Origin: Chara braunii
Lineage: Eukaryota > Streptophyta > Charophyceae > Charales > Characeae
Assembly: GCA_003427395.1 (NCBI GenBank)
Contig: BFEA01000429.1
Span: 377,185-417,527 of the forward strand
DNA length: 40,343 nt
Direction: 5' to 3'
Each line of letters starts with the position of its first letter. The first letter of the stretch is position 1. A model generated the notes under the pieces. The model made no database searches. It saw only the letters and a list, made by a program, of their open reading frames with translations, and had not been told where the DNA came from. Shown piece by piece: positions 1 to 10,339 of this stretch. The translations under genes and the position numbers were made by a program.

Positions 1-52
<52 letters not shown>
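1..52. repeat. (CA)n microsatellite
   Basis: Twenty-six uninterrupted CA dinucleotides open the window, so the array may extend beyond the left edge. From here to about position 400 I see no gene or recognisable repeat, only a short C-run near 163. Confidence 0.97.
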
Positions 53-54
<2 letters not shown>

Positions 55-401
55 AAAACAAACACAAGGATAGTGACAGACTGTTTCGTCGGACTCAGAC
101 CTACTCATCTGGAGGCTGAACCTTGGACGGTCACAATCTGCAGAATCGCTTCCCCTTCCACCCCCCCCCTCCCCACCTCTTTTTGGACCATTTCTTGATT
201 TATGCATGTCATCCTTGCACACAGGGGTCATGATAATCTTCCTTCTCTGTATCGTTCCGAATTTAACGGGTGTCCCGAAGGACCTGCAGAACCCGAATTA
301 TTGATGTTTTTTTAGTCATGATCTCCTTCAACCCCTTCTGTAAGTGGATGGCCATCAGGTGACATCAGGATCAGCAAGGCAAGGGCAACTTGACATGGCA
401 A

Positions 402-521
402 CTACCGTCTTCACCCGAATACAACGTACACCGGTCATTATTGCTGTATCTAGTAGAATCGGAGTTGGCCCAAATACTTCTATAATAATGACCGTAGGTT
501 GTATTTGGGTGAAAAGGGTAG
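402..521. mobile_element. Palindromic MITE-like element, family M1, copy 1
   Basis: The left end CTACCGTCTTCACCC (402-416) is matched in inverted orientation by GGGTGAAAAGGGTAG (507-521). The arms continue inward: CGGTCATTATTGCTGTATC on the left faces a complementary ATA-TAATAATGACCG stretch on the right, so most of the 120 bp can fold back. It has no coding capacity. Related copies lie at 1935-2045 and 2379-2492, and an enlarged relative at 29203-29446. No clear target-site duplication is visible. Superfamily is not assignable by eye; the size suits a non-autonomous DNA transposon. Confidence 0.75.
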
Positions 522-648
522 GTACTGAACAACAAGGAAGAGCTAATCGCATACGCTGTAGGGCACGAGGGACGCAGGTGGGCAGCAAGAGAACAAGGCA
601 AGCGGCAGGGCAACAGTCTGAGAGCAGGCAACAAAGCAGCAACGCGCA

Positions 649-872
649 CGCGGAAACCTTTTCGGTTTTTGGGCGCCAGAAAAACCCGGGCCAGTACGAT
701 TGGGGGGTATTTTGATCCCATGCCGGGCCCTACCTAAGGCAGTTTTCCCTGGACCCTACCAGCCTACTGGCCCAACGTGGAATGAAGATATGCCCCGATC
801 ATTTTCCCTGGGCGCATAGCGCTGACCCATTTTTTTTCTGGCACCCAAAACCGAAAGGTTTCCCCGCGGGCG
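649..872. mobile_element. Foldback element of about 224 bp
   Basis: A left arm starting near 650 (GGAAACCTTTTCGG, then TTTTTGGGCGCCAGAAAAA) is repeated in inverted orientation at 826-868, where the minus strand reads GGAAACCTTTCGG followed by TTTTGGGTGCCAGAAAAA. The arms are about 45 bp with a few indels. Open frames inside it are by-products of the inverted structure. It looks like a MITE or hAT-type foldback; no target-site duplication could be fixed. Confidence 0.6.
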
Positions 873-1049
873 CTTGCCACCAATTAATATGATCCCCGTC
901 CACACGTTCGCATACACATGTGCAATCATGACAAGTGACCTTTGGAGAGAGCAATCCACACCACATGCATAGCGGAAGCGCACAAATACCGAAAATGTTA
1001 AAATCAGACTAGTGATGAAAAAAACAATTTCATCACCGTCTCTCCCCAA

Positions 1050-1110
1050 GTCAATCAACAGCACCGATTGGTAATGGAAATCCCATTACCAATCGGTGCT
1101 GTTGATTGAC
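1050..1110. repeat. Perfect hairpin, 28-bp arms and 5-nt loop
   Basis: Bases 1050-1077 are exactly complementary to 1083-1110, separated by the loop AAATC. The inner stem word CACCGATTGGTAATGG is followed by CCATTACCAATCGGTG. A third, partial copy (CCATTACCAATCGG) recurs at about 1136-1149, after a TTCCTC-rich spacer. Perfect pairing over 28 bp in otherwise degenerate DNA implies a recent inverted duplication or repair event. Confidence 0.95.
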
Positions 1111-1149
1111 TTCCTCTTCCTCCTCTTCCTCCTCCCATTACCAATCGGC

Positions 1150-1934
1150 CATAGCTGTGTACGTTATCAACACGCACAGACCAATTATCTACAACGTTTA
1201 ATCGAAGTATCTGGGAGTCTTCTTCTTCCTCCCTCTTCCTCAAGCTCTAGCTAGCTATGGTGCTTGCAAGCACCCAACCTATCAAGCCTGCCAATCGCCA
1301 CACACCCTCTTAAATCCGACACCCCTCTCTGCACCACTCACCAAGCCCACTGCAGATGAGGTGTCCACTTAGCAGCGGACCGGAGCTCCCAAGGATGACG
1401 AAGAAGAACACCAACTCGACGAAGGCTAAGGCCTGCGGAATCGAAGAAGACCAACAGAAGAGGCTGCTTCGTGGCAGCTGCATAACCCCAAGTTCCCAAC
1501 AGCACACAGGAGAGGAGGCGCCTCACAGAGCCCAGGGTCTGATGCCCAGCACTGGCCCTAGTCAAGCTGCTCGGCCCCAGCTATGGCCGTCAGCTGTGTC
1601 TTCACGACGAAGTCCCGTGCGGCAGAGGGAATAGCACACCACACTTCAAAACGAAACCTCCCGCAGACTCGTGAAAAAAAAACGAGGCAACCAAAAGAAC
1701 CCGGTTCCGATGGACCTCATGAGCCTATTTCTACTCAGAGCCTAGACCTAATGGACCCTCTACCGCGGAACAGACACTTGGGCCCACCAAAAGCAGCAGA
1801 AAAAGACAAAAAGACAAAAAGACAAGGCCTAAGGGAATGGTCGGGGACTATGCGAAAGAGAGGAGCCCCGCGAAGTGGAAGGTACAGGGATCGAGGCGCG
1901 CAGAGCTCAAAACATAGAAAACTACAAAACCAAA
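1150..1934. other. Unassigned stretch
   Basis: The stretch has TTCTTCCTC-rich patches near 1218-1240 and purine-rich DNA near 1670-1830 (AAAGACAAAAAGACAAAAAG). Several short frames overlap on both strands, but none resembles a known protein. I see no gene. Confidence 0.5.
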
Positions 1935-2045
1935 CTACCGTCTTCAGCCGAACAGAATGCCCGGCCATTATCGCTGCATCTGGTCCGAGAGTTGGCCCAG
2001 ATACAGCCATAATGACCGGGCGTTCTATTCGGGTGAAGACGGTCG
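1935..2045. mobile_element. Palindromic MITE-like element, family M1, copy 2
   Basis: It begins CTACCGTCTTCAGCC and ends GGGTGAAGACGGTCG. The arms continue through GAACAGAATGCCCGGCCATTA on the left and its near-complement TAATGACCGGGCGTTCTATTC on the right. The two arms cover nearly the whole 111 bp around a centre resembling GGTCCGAGAGTTGGCCC, also present in copy 1. Confidence 0.8.
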
Positions 2046-2230
2046 TTAGAAGAGGGGTCCCATTAAGGGACAGGTCCAGGGATCAAGCCCAGTGGAGCTC
2101 AAAATATTACAAAATTAATCTCCCTTAGCTAGTTATACAGCCCGTCGGGAATCTGCAGTTTATTGCAGCCCTGCTGACAGTGTATGTATATTGTGTCGGC
2201 ACTCAGCCTCGTCTGTAAGCCTTATATGTA

Positions 2231-2292
2231 TATATATGTATTCCTACTGCATGTGGTCTGTCTATATATGTATTCCTACTGCATGTGGTCTG
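2231..2292 (+). repeat. Tandem duplication, 32-bp period
   Basis: The segment TATATATGTATTCCTACTGC, continuing ATGTGGTCTG, occurs at 2231-2260 and again at 2263-2292. The flanks GCACTCAGCCTCGTCTGTAAG (left) and GCACTCTGCCTCATCTCTAAG (right) are also similar, so an older, larger duplication may underlie it. Confidence 0.9.
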
Positions 2293-2378
2293 CACTCTGC
2301 CTCATCTCTAAGTCAGTATTTGTCGTCTATTCTCGGGATGCATGCACTCCACTGGCGCCGTAGTCAATGTTCTCAGAC

Positions 2379-2492
2379 CTACCGTCTTCACCCCCGAATA
2401 GAAAGCCCCGGTCATTATAGCCGTATTTGGTGCACTTTTCCCTCCAGATACAGCTATAATAACCGGGCGTTCTATTCAGGTGAAGACGGCAG
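2379..2492. mobile_element. Palindromic MITE-like element, family M1, copy 3
   Basis: It begins CTACCGTCTTCACCCC and ends AGGTGAAGACGGCAG. The inner arms are GAATAGAAAGCCCCGGTCAT and ATAACCGGGCGTTCTATTC. Its centre differs from copies 1 and 2, while the arms agree closely, as expected if the arms are what a transposase acts on. Confidence 0.8.
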
Positions 2493-2639
2493 TACAAGTA
2501 CAACCATTCATCGCCTGCCCTTGCCTACTCACAAACAACTGTGCCGCTTTCATTGGCTTTTCAAATTCGGGGCGCGACGGACATGCAGGTGCGTGTTTTT
2601 TTTTTGCCTGCCTATTCACAACCCATCGTGTTTTTTTCT

Positions 2640-2780
2640 TTCTTTCAATCATCGTTCCGTAGCCAGCCTTCTGCCTGATGGGTGGTAAGAGCCCCAGGAG
2701 GTAGAAGGTGGCTTTTGTTCGATGGCTCCATTCTATTCGTGGGGAGGTGCACCTGCTGGAAACCGGGTCCAGCGTCCCAT
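2640..2780 (-). repeat. LINE 3' tail module, copy in LINE-A
   Basis: On the minus strand the order is GGGACGCTGGACCCGG, TTTCCAGCAGGTG, CTCCCCACGAATAGAATGG, then a shorter variable part and an A-rich end. The same order occurs at 20985-21141, 26358-26460, 29578-29724 and (plus strand) 31270-31416. In stringent-type LINEs the 3' end is the recognition site for the element's own reverse transcriptase; that role here is an inference. Confidence 0.85.
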
Positions 2781-3087
2781 ACCAAGGTAAAAGTTCAGAA
2801 GGGACCACCCAACATGCAAAGTCCTATAATTCCTGATTTGGCTCCACGCGTGTCTAAGAACCTCTTCACCCTAAGGCGCCAGAACATGCCATAAAAAAAC
2901 TAGTCTTATACACCTACTGTAATTAGATCCTCATAATTACCTGTTCAGGAGTCCTAGAGCAACTCCTATTTTCGAAAGATATCTGAAACAGAAACTGGGT
3001 TCACCTTGAAACTGTGACAATAATCTGAAGTTGACTACCTTACTCCGAAGAATATGGCCCCCTCCCCCATTCCTGAGACCCTGGTAT

Positions 3088-6000
3088 CTACGGAGGCCGC
3101 GGGCCCATCAGCCATGGCTCCAGAATTATGCCGGAAGCTTTGGCCTTTAGAAACCTGACTTTCTGTCCCCAGGAATGGAAGAACCAATCCCTGTCTGCCC
3201 TCTTACAGTGCGCCCTTCTGGTACTTCTCCAATCCGACCAGATTAGTGAACGCACGTTGTCCAAAACCATGTCCATAATTCCTATGTCTGAGTAGAATTT
3301 TGACCGGAATATTCTGTCATTCCTCAGCTTCCAAATCACGTGCATGATTGCTGCCCTACATGCTGTAGCAACGTAAGCCCAGCCTTTTCCCAAAACGTCT
3401 GCATTTGGGAGGAAACCTTCTATTACGAAGTCCTCATTCCACTGCACCTGGTCTTCCACATGTTTATGCCATAGCTTAGACCACCAGACCCATATTCTTC
3501 TTGATTCTATACAGCCCCACCACAGGTGTGTGGCTGTCTCCTCCTCCTTTTTGCATCTACGGCATTTGGTGTCCAATGGTACTCTATTCAAAGCCAGCCA
3601 GCTCGCTGTGGGAACAACCCGGTGCGATTGCAACCAGGCTAAACTGCTCATCTTTGCTGACGGAATTCGCTTGAGGCTACGCCAGAGCCGCCTCAAGGCT
3701 GAAGTATTAACCTCTACACGAGGTTGAGACCTATCCTTAGCTTCCATCTGCCATCTGTTCTTGACACCCAACGGCAGGGACCATGATTTGCTTTGAGATT
3801 GATACCCCACCGTGGGAGTGGATTCAAGCAAACTAATTCTCCTAGTTGGTTCCAATAATTCCCAGCCCCACTGGTTTGGATCTGCTTTCAGCTTATCAAC
3901 CGGTGTTACTCCAAAGGGGCAGGACAACCTTTCAACACCTTTAGAGTTTTTCTTGGAACAGACTACTACCGCGGTGACCTGATGCAACGGTACCACCTTT
4001 TCCCCCAATTCCTCCAAACGGATAGGTGTTTCCTCCCCGGACAAGGAATAGGAGGCAACTGCAGCCTGTCCCTGGTCAAGTGTGAGGAGAACTTTCCAGA
4101 ATTCTGATGTGGCCTATTGTCCCACTTGCACTATCCATTGGCCCTCATAGGCCGGATCCAACAGGATTTCCTTCCAGGACAGCGGGATACTCACCTGAAT
4201 CCTTTCCAATTTCTCTGGGACTGCCCTGAGATGGTGAAGCTTTGTTCTCAGTTCTTCTGCAGATCTCCACTGATTCAGATCAGAGTTCTATAGATCTGCA
4301 ATCTTAGACACTCCTCTCTGAATCCAGGCTTTACCGAAGTGGCCTGCTTCATTGTTGGCCGACCACGGAACTCCGGAATTTTCACAAAGGAATTTATTCT
4401 CAAAAATTGGTTGAGCTAACACTTCCTCCCTATTCCGCGGTCTCCTGAGACGTATGGGCATCACCCGTGACCAGGCCTGAAGGATATCCCGCCAAACCGG
4501 GGAACTGCAGGGACCTGTCACAAAGGACGGTGTGAGCAAGGCCACCCAGACATCCTCCCTCCTGCTCAGACCCCACTCCCTCATAAGAATAGCCACAGCC
4601 AGCTCAATCCAAGGGTGTCCCGAGACCTCAGTTAAGAGTTTAACCACCCATCTGGCCAGGAGGGCGTTGACTTGCATCTCTGGGTCTTTTATGCCCAGGC
4701 CCCCGTCCGCCTTCCCCCCTACCACCTTTTTCCAAGCTAGTTTTGCTATGTATCCCACCTCTTCTTCGCATGAGCCTTTCCATAAATATCTTGTGGAGAC
4801 TGACCTTATTTTCCCATAGGACTTGGACTCCAGGCCTCTTACGGAACCTGGGAACCAAATCTGTGAGAAGACCGACTTATTCAAGAAAAGTGCCCGCACA
4901 AGAATTGAGGTCCCTTTAAGGGAGGCTTTCTTGCTGATCTTGGAAATCACCGCCCTTTCCACCAGTGAGCTGGCGGTCTTCTTGCTGTCCAAAACTCTGG
5001 CCTGCACTCCCAAAAACCGTTCACATTCTCCCACAGGTAAGCATTTCAAACCCCAATTCACAGACAACTGAGTTCCATCCTTGGTAATCTCAGTGGACTT
5101 TGGCCAGTTGACGAGGGCTTCCGAGAATTTAGAATAAAGATCTAGGCACAACTTGAGAGCCCCCAAGGACTCTCTGGTATTGGTGGATAAAGCAAATAAG
5201 TCGTCAGCCATAGCTGAGGCTTTGCACTGTTGCCCATTTGGCAAGCGCAAACCACTAATATCCGGATTCTTCCTAATCAAACCTCCATTTGAATCACAAA
5301 CAGCATAGGAGCCAAAGGGCATCCCTGCCTTAAGGACCGAGTAAGCGGGAACGGACTTGAAATCTCTCCATTGACCATGACCATTCCTATCCCCTTGGTA
5401 TAGAGGGCTCTAACCCAAGAGCAGAAACTGTCTCCAAACGTGGCTACCCGTAGTGTGTCCAAAACGAACTGCCAATTGACTCGGTCATATGCTTTTTCCA
5501 GATCCAGGAGGAGGGCGACCACTTCGGGTTGGTCTTCCTTCATGTTCTCTAAGGCCTCAATGGTCAGCATGATATTATTCAGAATATTTCTTCCTTGAAC
5601 AAACCCGGCTTGTTCTTCTCCTACCAGACCAGGTAAGCATCGCTTGAGCCTGATAGCAAGGGGTTTTGCCAGAATTTTGTAAGAGGTGTTCAACAGAGAG
5701 ATTGGGCGCCAGTTTCTGATGTTCCTTTTATCTCCCTTTTTATACAGCAGTGAGATGACCCCCATTCTCATGTCCGCTCCCAGATCCCGACCTCCCAGGA
5801 TACTGTTATAAATATCCGCCAATACCGGGCCTAGGATCTCCCAAAAAACCTCATAATACTCAATTGGCAACCCGTCGTTCGCCGGGCATTTTCCGTTTTT
5901 CATGCATTCTACTGTTTGTCTCAACTCTTCTTTAGTGACGGGCCGGTCTAAATCTAGCCTGCCCGGAATGGGTAGGCGAGCGTCAAAGGCGTCCCAGAGA

Positions 6001-7336
6001 GTTGCCTGCAGTTCTTCATCCCCGGGATCTGGACTGACTGGTATGGTGGAGGTAAGAATATCCATGAAGTAGAGTCTAGCACACTCGAGAATCTTGTTTG
6101 TGTCCCTATCTCTTGGTTCAAAGGCGTCAAAGGGGTGATCTAGCTCTATAATAAGAGAGGATCCCTTGTGCTTTGACAACCTTCTGAAGTTTTCTTTAGT
6201 CATCCTATCTCCCACATCCAACCATTCTATTTTGGCCCTTTCCGCCCACTTTTTTTCTTTTTCAATTTGAAAATTTTCCAATTTATCCTTCCATTGATTT
6301 CTATATGATAACCAAAATTCAGCATATACCGGTTCCGAAGACATGTTGCCTTCTGCCCATTCGATATGCGAAACGCATTCTTTTTCTTCCTTTAATCTGT
6401 TGACGGCCCTAATTTGGGAGGCAAAACTGAGATCCATTGTCGCCAGCTTGTTTGCTGCCTCCAACTAGTCCATGTCAGAGTCGTACAAGTGTTTAAGCCC
6501 CTTTAGTTTAGAAAGCGTTTTCTTGATTGAAGCTACCAGCCCCTCGTCACGCAGTACATCCGTGTTCAATCTGTAGTAACCCTTCCCCCTAGTGATATGT
6601 CCGTCTGGCACAAAGGTGGCCAGGACTGGTCTGTGGTCCGAAAGCGAGTCAAATGGCATTGCAACCTCCATGGCCCAACCTGCCGCTTTATCCCTGACCA
6701 GGAAGAAATCCAGTCTTAGTCTAGTGTATGTTTTGTCTTGTCAGGGGGTATGGGAGACCCATGTGTATTTTGACACTTGGGGATGTAGCATTCTGAAGGG
6801 ATCACTCAACTCCATGTCCTCAATCAAGTTCCCAAGGGCTATCGTGTCATTTCTAATCGGGTCTGCCGCAGAGGAATCCAGGGAGGGGTCTAGAATCGTG
6901 TTCCAGTCCCCGCCCAAGATCATATTTCTGTTATCAGGGATTATTTTAGGTAGGACCTCAAAAAATTGGATTTTTTCCCTTCTATCCACAGGGGCATATA
7001 TGGATGCAAAGGTCCATTCCACATTTCAATAATTACTGTCACCCACATCCATCTCCCCAGGGAGTCCGAGAACTCATCTATCACTTTCAAACTGAGGTCT
7101 TTGTGGAATAGAATGCCTGTGCCCCCTTTGGTGCCATCCGCTGGAGCCCAGAATTGCGGCCCTTGCCATTTCCATTTAGCTTCTTCTATTTTAAACTCGT
7201 TTAGTTTAGTCTCCTGGATTAGGGTGATGTGGACCCCGTGTTGGTGAATCCATGACCTGAGTCTTGCCCACTTGAATTTAGCATTTGAGTCCCCTAGACC
7301 CCTGACATTCCAGGAGGATATTCTTAATTTATTCAT
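3088..7336 (-). pseudogene. LINE-A ORF2: endonuclease, reverse transcriptase, zf-RVT (broken)
   Basis: This would nick target DNA and copy the element RNA into it. The start ATG at 7336 opens MNKLRISSWNVRGLG, the usual N-terminus of an apurinic-type endonuclease; later endonuclease signatures are GGDWNT (about 6908) and SDHRP (about 6640). The reverse transcriptase follows: NGKCPANDGLP, NWRPISLLN, LLLDLEKAYDRVNW, TRSLRQGCPLAP and the catalytic MADD (about 5205). The C-terminal part (4044-3088) has C-x2-C then H-x4-C in KCRRCKKEEETATHLWWGC, as in PF13966. Lesions: a frameshift near 7015, TGA at 6741, TAG at 6465, a frameshift near 5280-5320, TAG at 4288 and a further TAG near 4115. The ATG overlaps the end of ORF1 by 8 nt. 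The family call is firm; the exact lesion count depends on alignment. Confidence 0.92.
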
Positions 7337-10322
7337 GAGGAGTCGCTTCCCCTACATTTTGGATGAGGGAGAACTCATCAGGAGGGAAGGTAGAAACTGT
7401 CTCTCCTTCCGTAGTGCCAACTGTCACGATGATGGACGAGGCGGTTGGGGTCGCCTGCGGGACTCCAATTGCCTTCTTTCTTTTTCTGTCCTCTTCTGAT
7501 TCTGTACTGAGACCCTTCCCCTGCCATGGAGAAGACAGGAGCTTATCAAAAAATTCCGAAAATAGGTTGGTGTCTGAAGCCAGCTGCTGGTTAAATTCGA
7601 CCAAGATGTCACCTGAGATTCCCTCCGCCGTGTAAACCATGTTTGCATGGAGGAGATTCTCGTCCTTCGCCCAATCAAGAGGGCACCAAACTCCCTTGTT
7701 CTGAGCTTGGTGTTCCAAATCTGAAGGACTAGGCCTGACGTCAAAGGGTGCCACAAACAGCTGGACTCTATTGTTTGAACTGTCTGTCCTTTGAATTTTT
7801 CTGGTCCCCATTCGTGGAATTGCCCTGACTGGGGCATTTCTGCCCAGGTAGTTTCTCACTGTACTCATCATTACTGATTGTGAGGGGCTGCTATCCACTG
7901 CGCTTGGGGTGATCAGTTTAATATTTGTACCCATGCTGTAAGTAAGGAACAGTATCCCCTCCTGGGTTTTCCTGCAGATCAAGGGGACTAAGTACTTGGA
8001 ACCTTGTGTTCTGCTAGCCCCAGCAGTTTTCCTTGGTTTCCTTACTTTTCCCGGAGAGACTGTCCTACCTTTTTTTTCTTTAGACGGAGTGTCCTCATCC
8101 GTGGATTCTTCTGAATCTCCCATCAAGCCTGCTACCATGCCTGGTAGGCCTCCCGTCTCGACCCCCAAAGAGATCTCCCCCCGAGGAAAGGGGACACCCC
8201 TCATGAGACCTGTCATGAGGCCCGGATCCCTCGTCTGATCCCGCCCATCCTCGTGGGCTGTCTGACTACTTTCCGGAGTACCAAATGTGAGGGGGACTTG
8301 GGTCCCTTTAGTGAATCCTATGTGGACTGGTCCATTGGTTTCAGCAGGGAGTTCCTGTCCCCCAGACTGAGAACGGGAACCCGCCTGCAGGACCTCACGA
8401 TTGGCCCCTTCCAAGAGTCCCCCTTGATTTGTGTGCCCATCAACAGGTAAAGTTAGTTCTGTCGGGATCGCCGCCTCTTTCTCCTTCAGGCCATTGCTCA
8501 GTGTGGCTTTGGACTGTCCTGAAGTTTCACATTTGTCTATCCGTCCCTTGTTCCTGTTCATGGGGAGGGATGCGGTCTTTCCCTCCAACGATGTGGACTG
8601 CCTGTTTGGTTCTTTACTCGTGCCTGCACATGTGTGGGTTAACGCCTGTTCCTTGTTTGTGGTCCGTTCCTCTGGTTGGAGCGACCCAACAGGATTCCCA
8701 TGCTGAGTGGGAAACTCCATGATTCTAGAATTGCTACCTCCTGATTGGCGGGGAATTCCTGCCACTCCTGTAGACATGGATGGATCTGTACCCCTGTCTC
8801 TCCCAGAGCCAGGGACCCCATTCCCTAGGGCATTAGCGTGCGAACCCGTTGCTGCTTGTCTCAGATCAATACCTTCCTGCTGCTCAGATGTCAGAAGGGT
8901 ACGATTTTGCAGGCCCGGGGGGGGCATCCAGGCAGCCCCGGCCCTGAGGCCCCCTCTTGCCTGCACCGCCGTCCCTCCCATGGCACGCAGATGGTTACCT
9001 TCGCCGTTCGATCTCTGTCTAATTGTGTTGATCTCGATTGTTTGTGGGCAGGTTTCTGATGTATGCCCATACTCACGGCAGAGTGTACACCAATCGGTCA
9101 TTTGCGTGACCACCTGAATCGTAATCATAGATCCGTTAGCTTGGGGCCATTCCAGAAACGTTGGGACTCTGTCTTTCCTCTCCCGCGGAATATCAAACTT
9201 CAGATTGCTTAACTTTGGGCATTCATCGTACCTTACGGGTGGGTACTGTTTGGAAATTTTTCCCACCGCAAATTCAATCTGAGATCTGACAAAGGGAGCT
9301 CCCAGCCATGGAACACGCAGGGCCATGATCCAGATCTTACAAACTTCTTCTTCTGATTTTGCCGCTTCCAATTCTCCAGGGGTCATCCATTTTTTGAAGG
9401 TGAGTTTGTAGGTGGTACCTTCCACTTTCAATTTGTGGTTTTTCATTGAAAGCATTAATTCTACCAGTTTCTTGTCCCTTGGGAAGTAGGACATGACATT
9501 ACGGCCTTCCTGGTGGATCCTGCCCATCTCTTTGTGGTGCATACTCTGCGGCAGAATGGAGTCCTCAAATTTTCTGATACATTGTTCTTTTTTGTCTACC
9601 GAGATGGACTTGAAGTTACCCTGAAAAAAAACCACCACCGCATTATCCTTCATCCAATCCATATGTGCTTGTTCAACTTCCGGGGGAACAGTCATGGAAA
9701 CAATATTCCCTTTCTATTCGAATTTGGCGAACCTGGACATGTCTGGGATTAGCATTCGGTCGAAGCATTTATCCAACATTTTCCTCACTTCTTCAACCAC
9801 ATTTTTAAGCTCATTTGAGTTGTCTTCATTGCCTTGTTCATTCCCACTTGTCCTGACCTCTTCTTCTTCATCACTGTCTGACTCCACTCCTTCGAGTGGG
9901 AACCAATTTGCCTTTGGTCGGGCACTGGCATACTCAACGAATCCTTCTATCCTATCCCTTGTGCCCCGACCAGCATGTGACCCTCTAACCCCTCCCCCAC
10001 GACCTCCCCCTCTCTGGCCCTCCCTTCTCCACCCTGTTTCTTTGATTCCCCCTCTGCCTCCCCTTGATTCCTTCATATCTAGGGAACAAGCATTCTCCTC
10101 CCCAGATCCGGTAGCAAGCCCCCTGGTCCCACGCGGCCTGCTAGCCCAGAAAGGGGTAAAACCATTCCACGCCAATCTCCGCTCCGAAAATGAAGTCCCT
10201 GTGGTTTCTCTGTCTGGCGGGTTCGAAGCAGGGGGTTGCCCCTTCTCCTCTGGCCGGTTTTGAGACGTGAACGATGGTTGAACAGACAGGGCATCCATGT
10301 CAAAATCCTCTTGTTGTGCCAT
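7329..10322 (-). pseudogene. LINE-A ORF1: RNA-binding zinc-knuckle protein (one internal stop)
   Basis: This is the presumed nucleocapsid-like chaperone of the LINE ribonucleoprotein. Reading from the ATG at 10322, the frame is open for about 997 codons except for a single in-frame TAG at 9714-9716. The N-terminal 200 residues are low complexity with RGG-type repeats (RREGQRGGGRGGGVRG) and an acidic patch (ESDSDEEEEV). The middle is DUF4283-like (around WMKDNAVVVFFQGNF), followed by the knuckle CTLCREYGHTSETC, a clean C-x2-C-x4-H-x4-C near nt 9089-9048. A long Ser/Thr/Gly linker leads to a C-terminal region starting YLVPLICRKTQ (about nt 8000) that is also present in LINE-B. The stop TAA overlaps the ORF2 start (ATGAATAA), suggesting coupled reinitiation. 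Confidence 0.9.
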
Positions 10323-10339
10323 ATTTGTACACGTGTCAC

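Larger units (their letters stand above)
2631..10322 (-). mobile_element. LINE-A, full-length plant L1-type retrotransposon (defective)
   Basis: On the minus strand the order is ORF1 (10322 to 7329), ORF2 (7336 to about 3088), a 3' untranslated region and an A-rich end (T-rich on the plus strand at 2631-2645, with a second T10 run at 2596-2605). ORF1 carries a zinc knuckle; ORF2 carries an endonuclease, a reverse transcriptase and a zf-RVT-like tail, the standard plant L1 plan. The 3' region holds the tail module described at 2640-2780. Several stops and frameshifts show it is not functional now. The 5' boundary is uncertain because an unrelated-looking block starts just above the ORF1 start. 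Confidence 0.9.

Noticed and set aside
9694-10263. 189-codon plus-strand frame
   Set aside because: Shadow of LINE-A ORF1 on the opposite strand.
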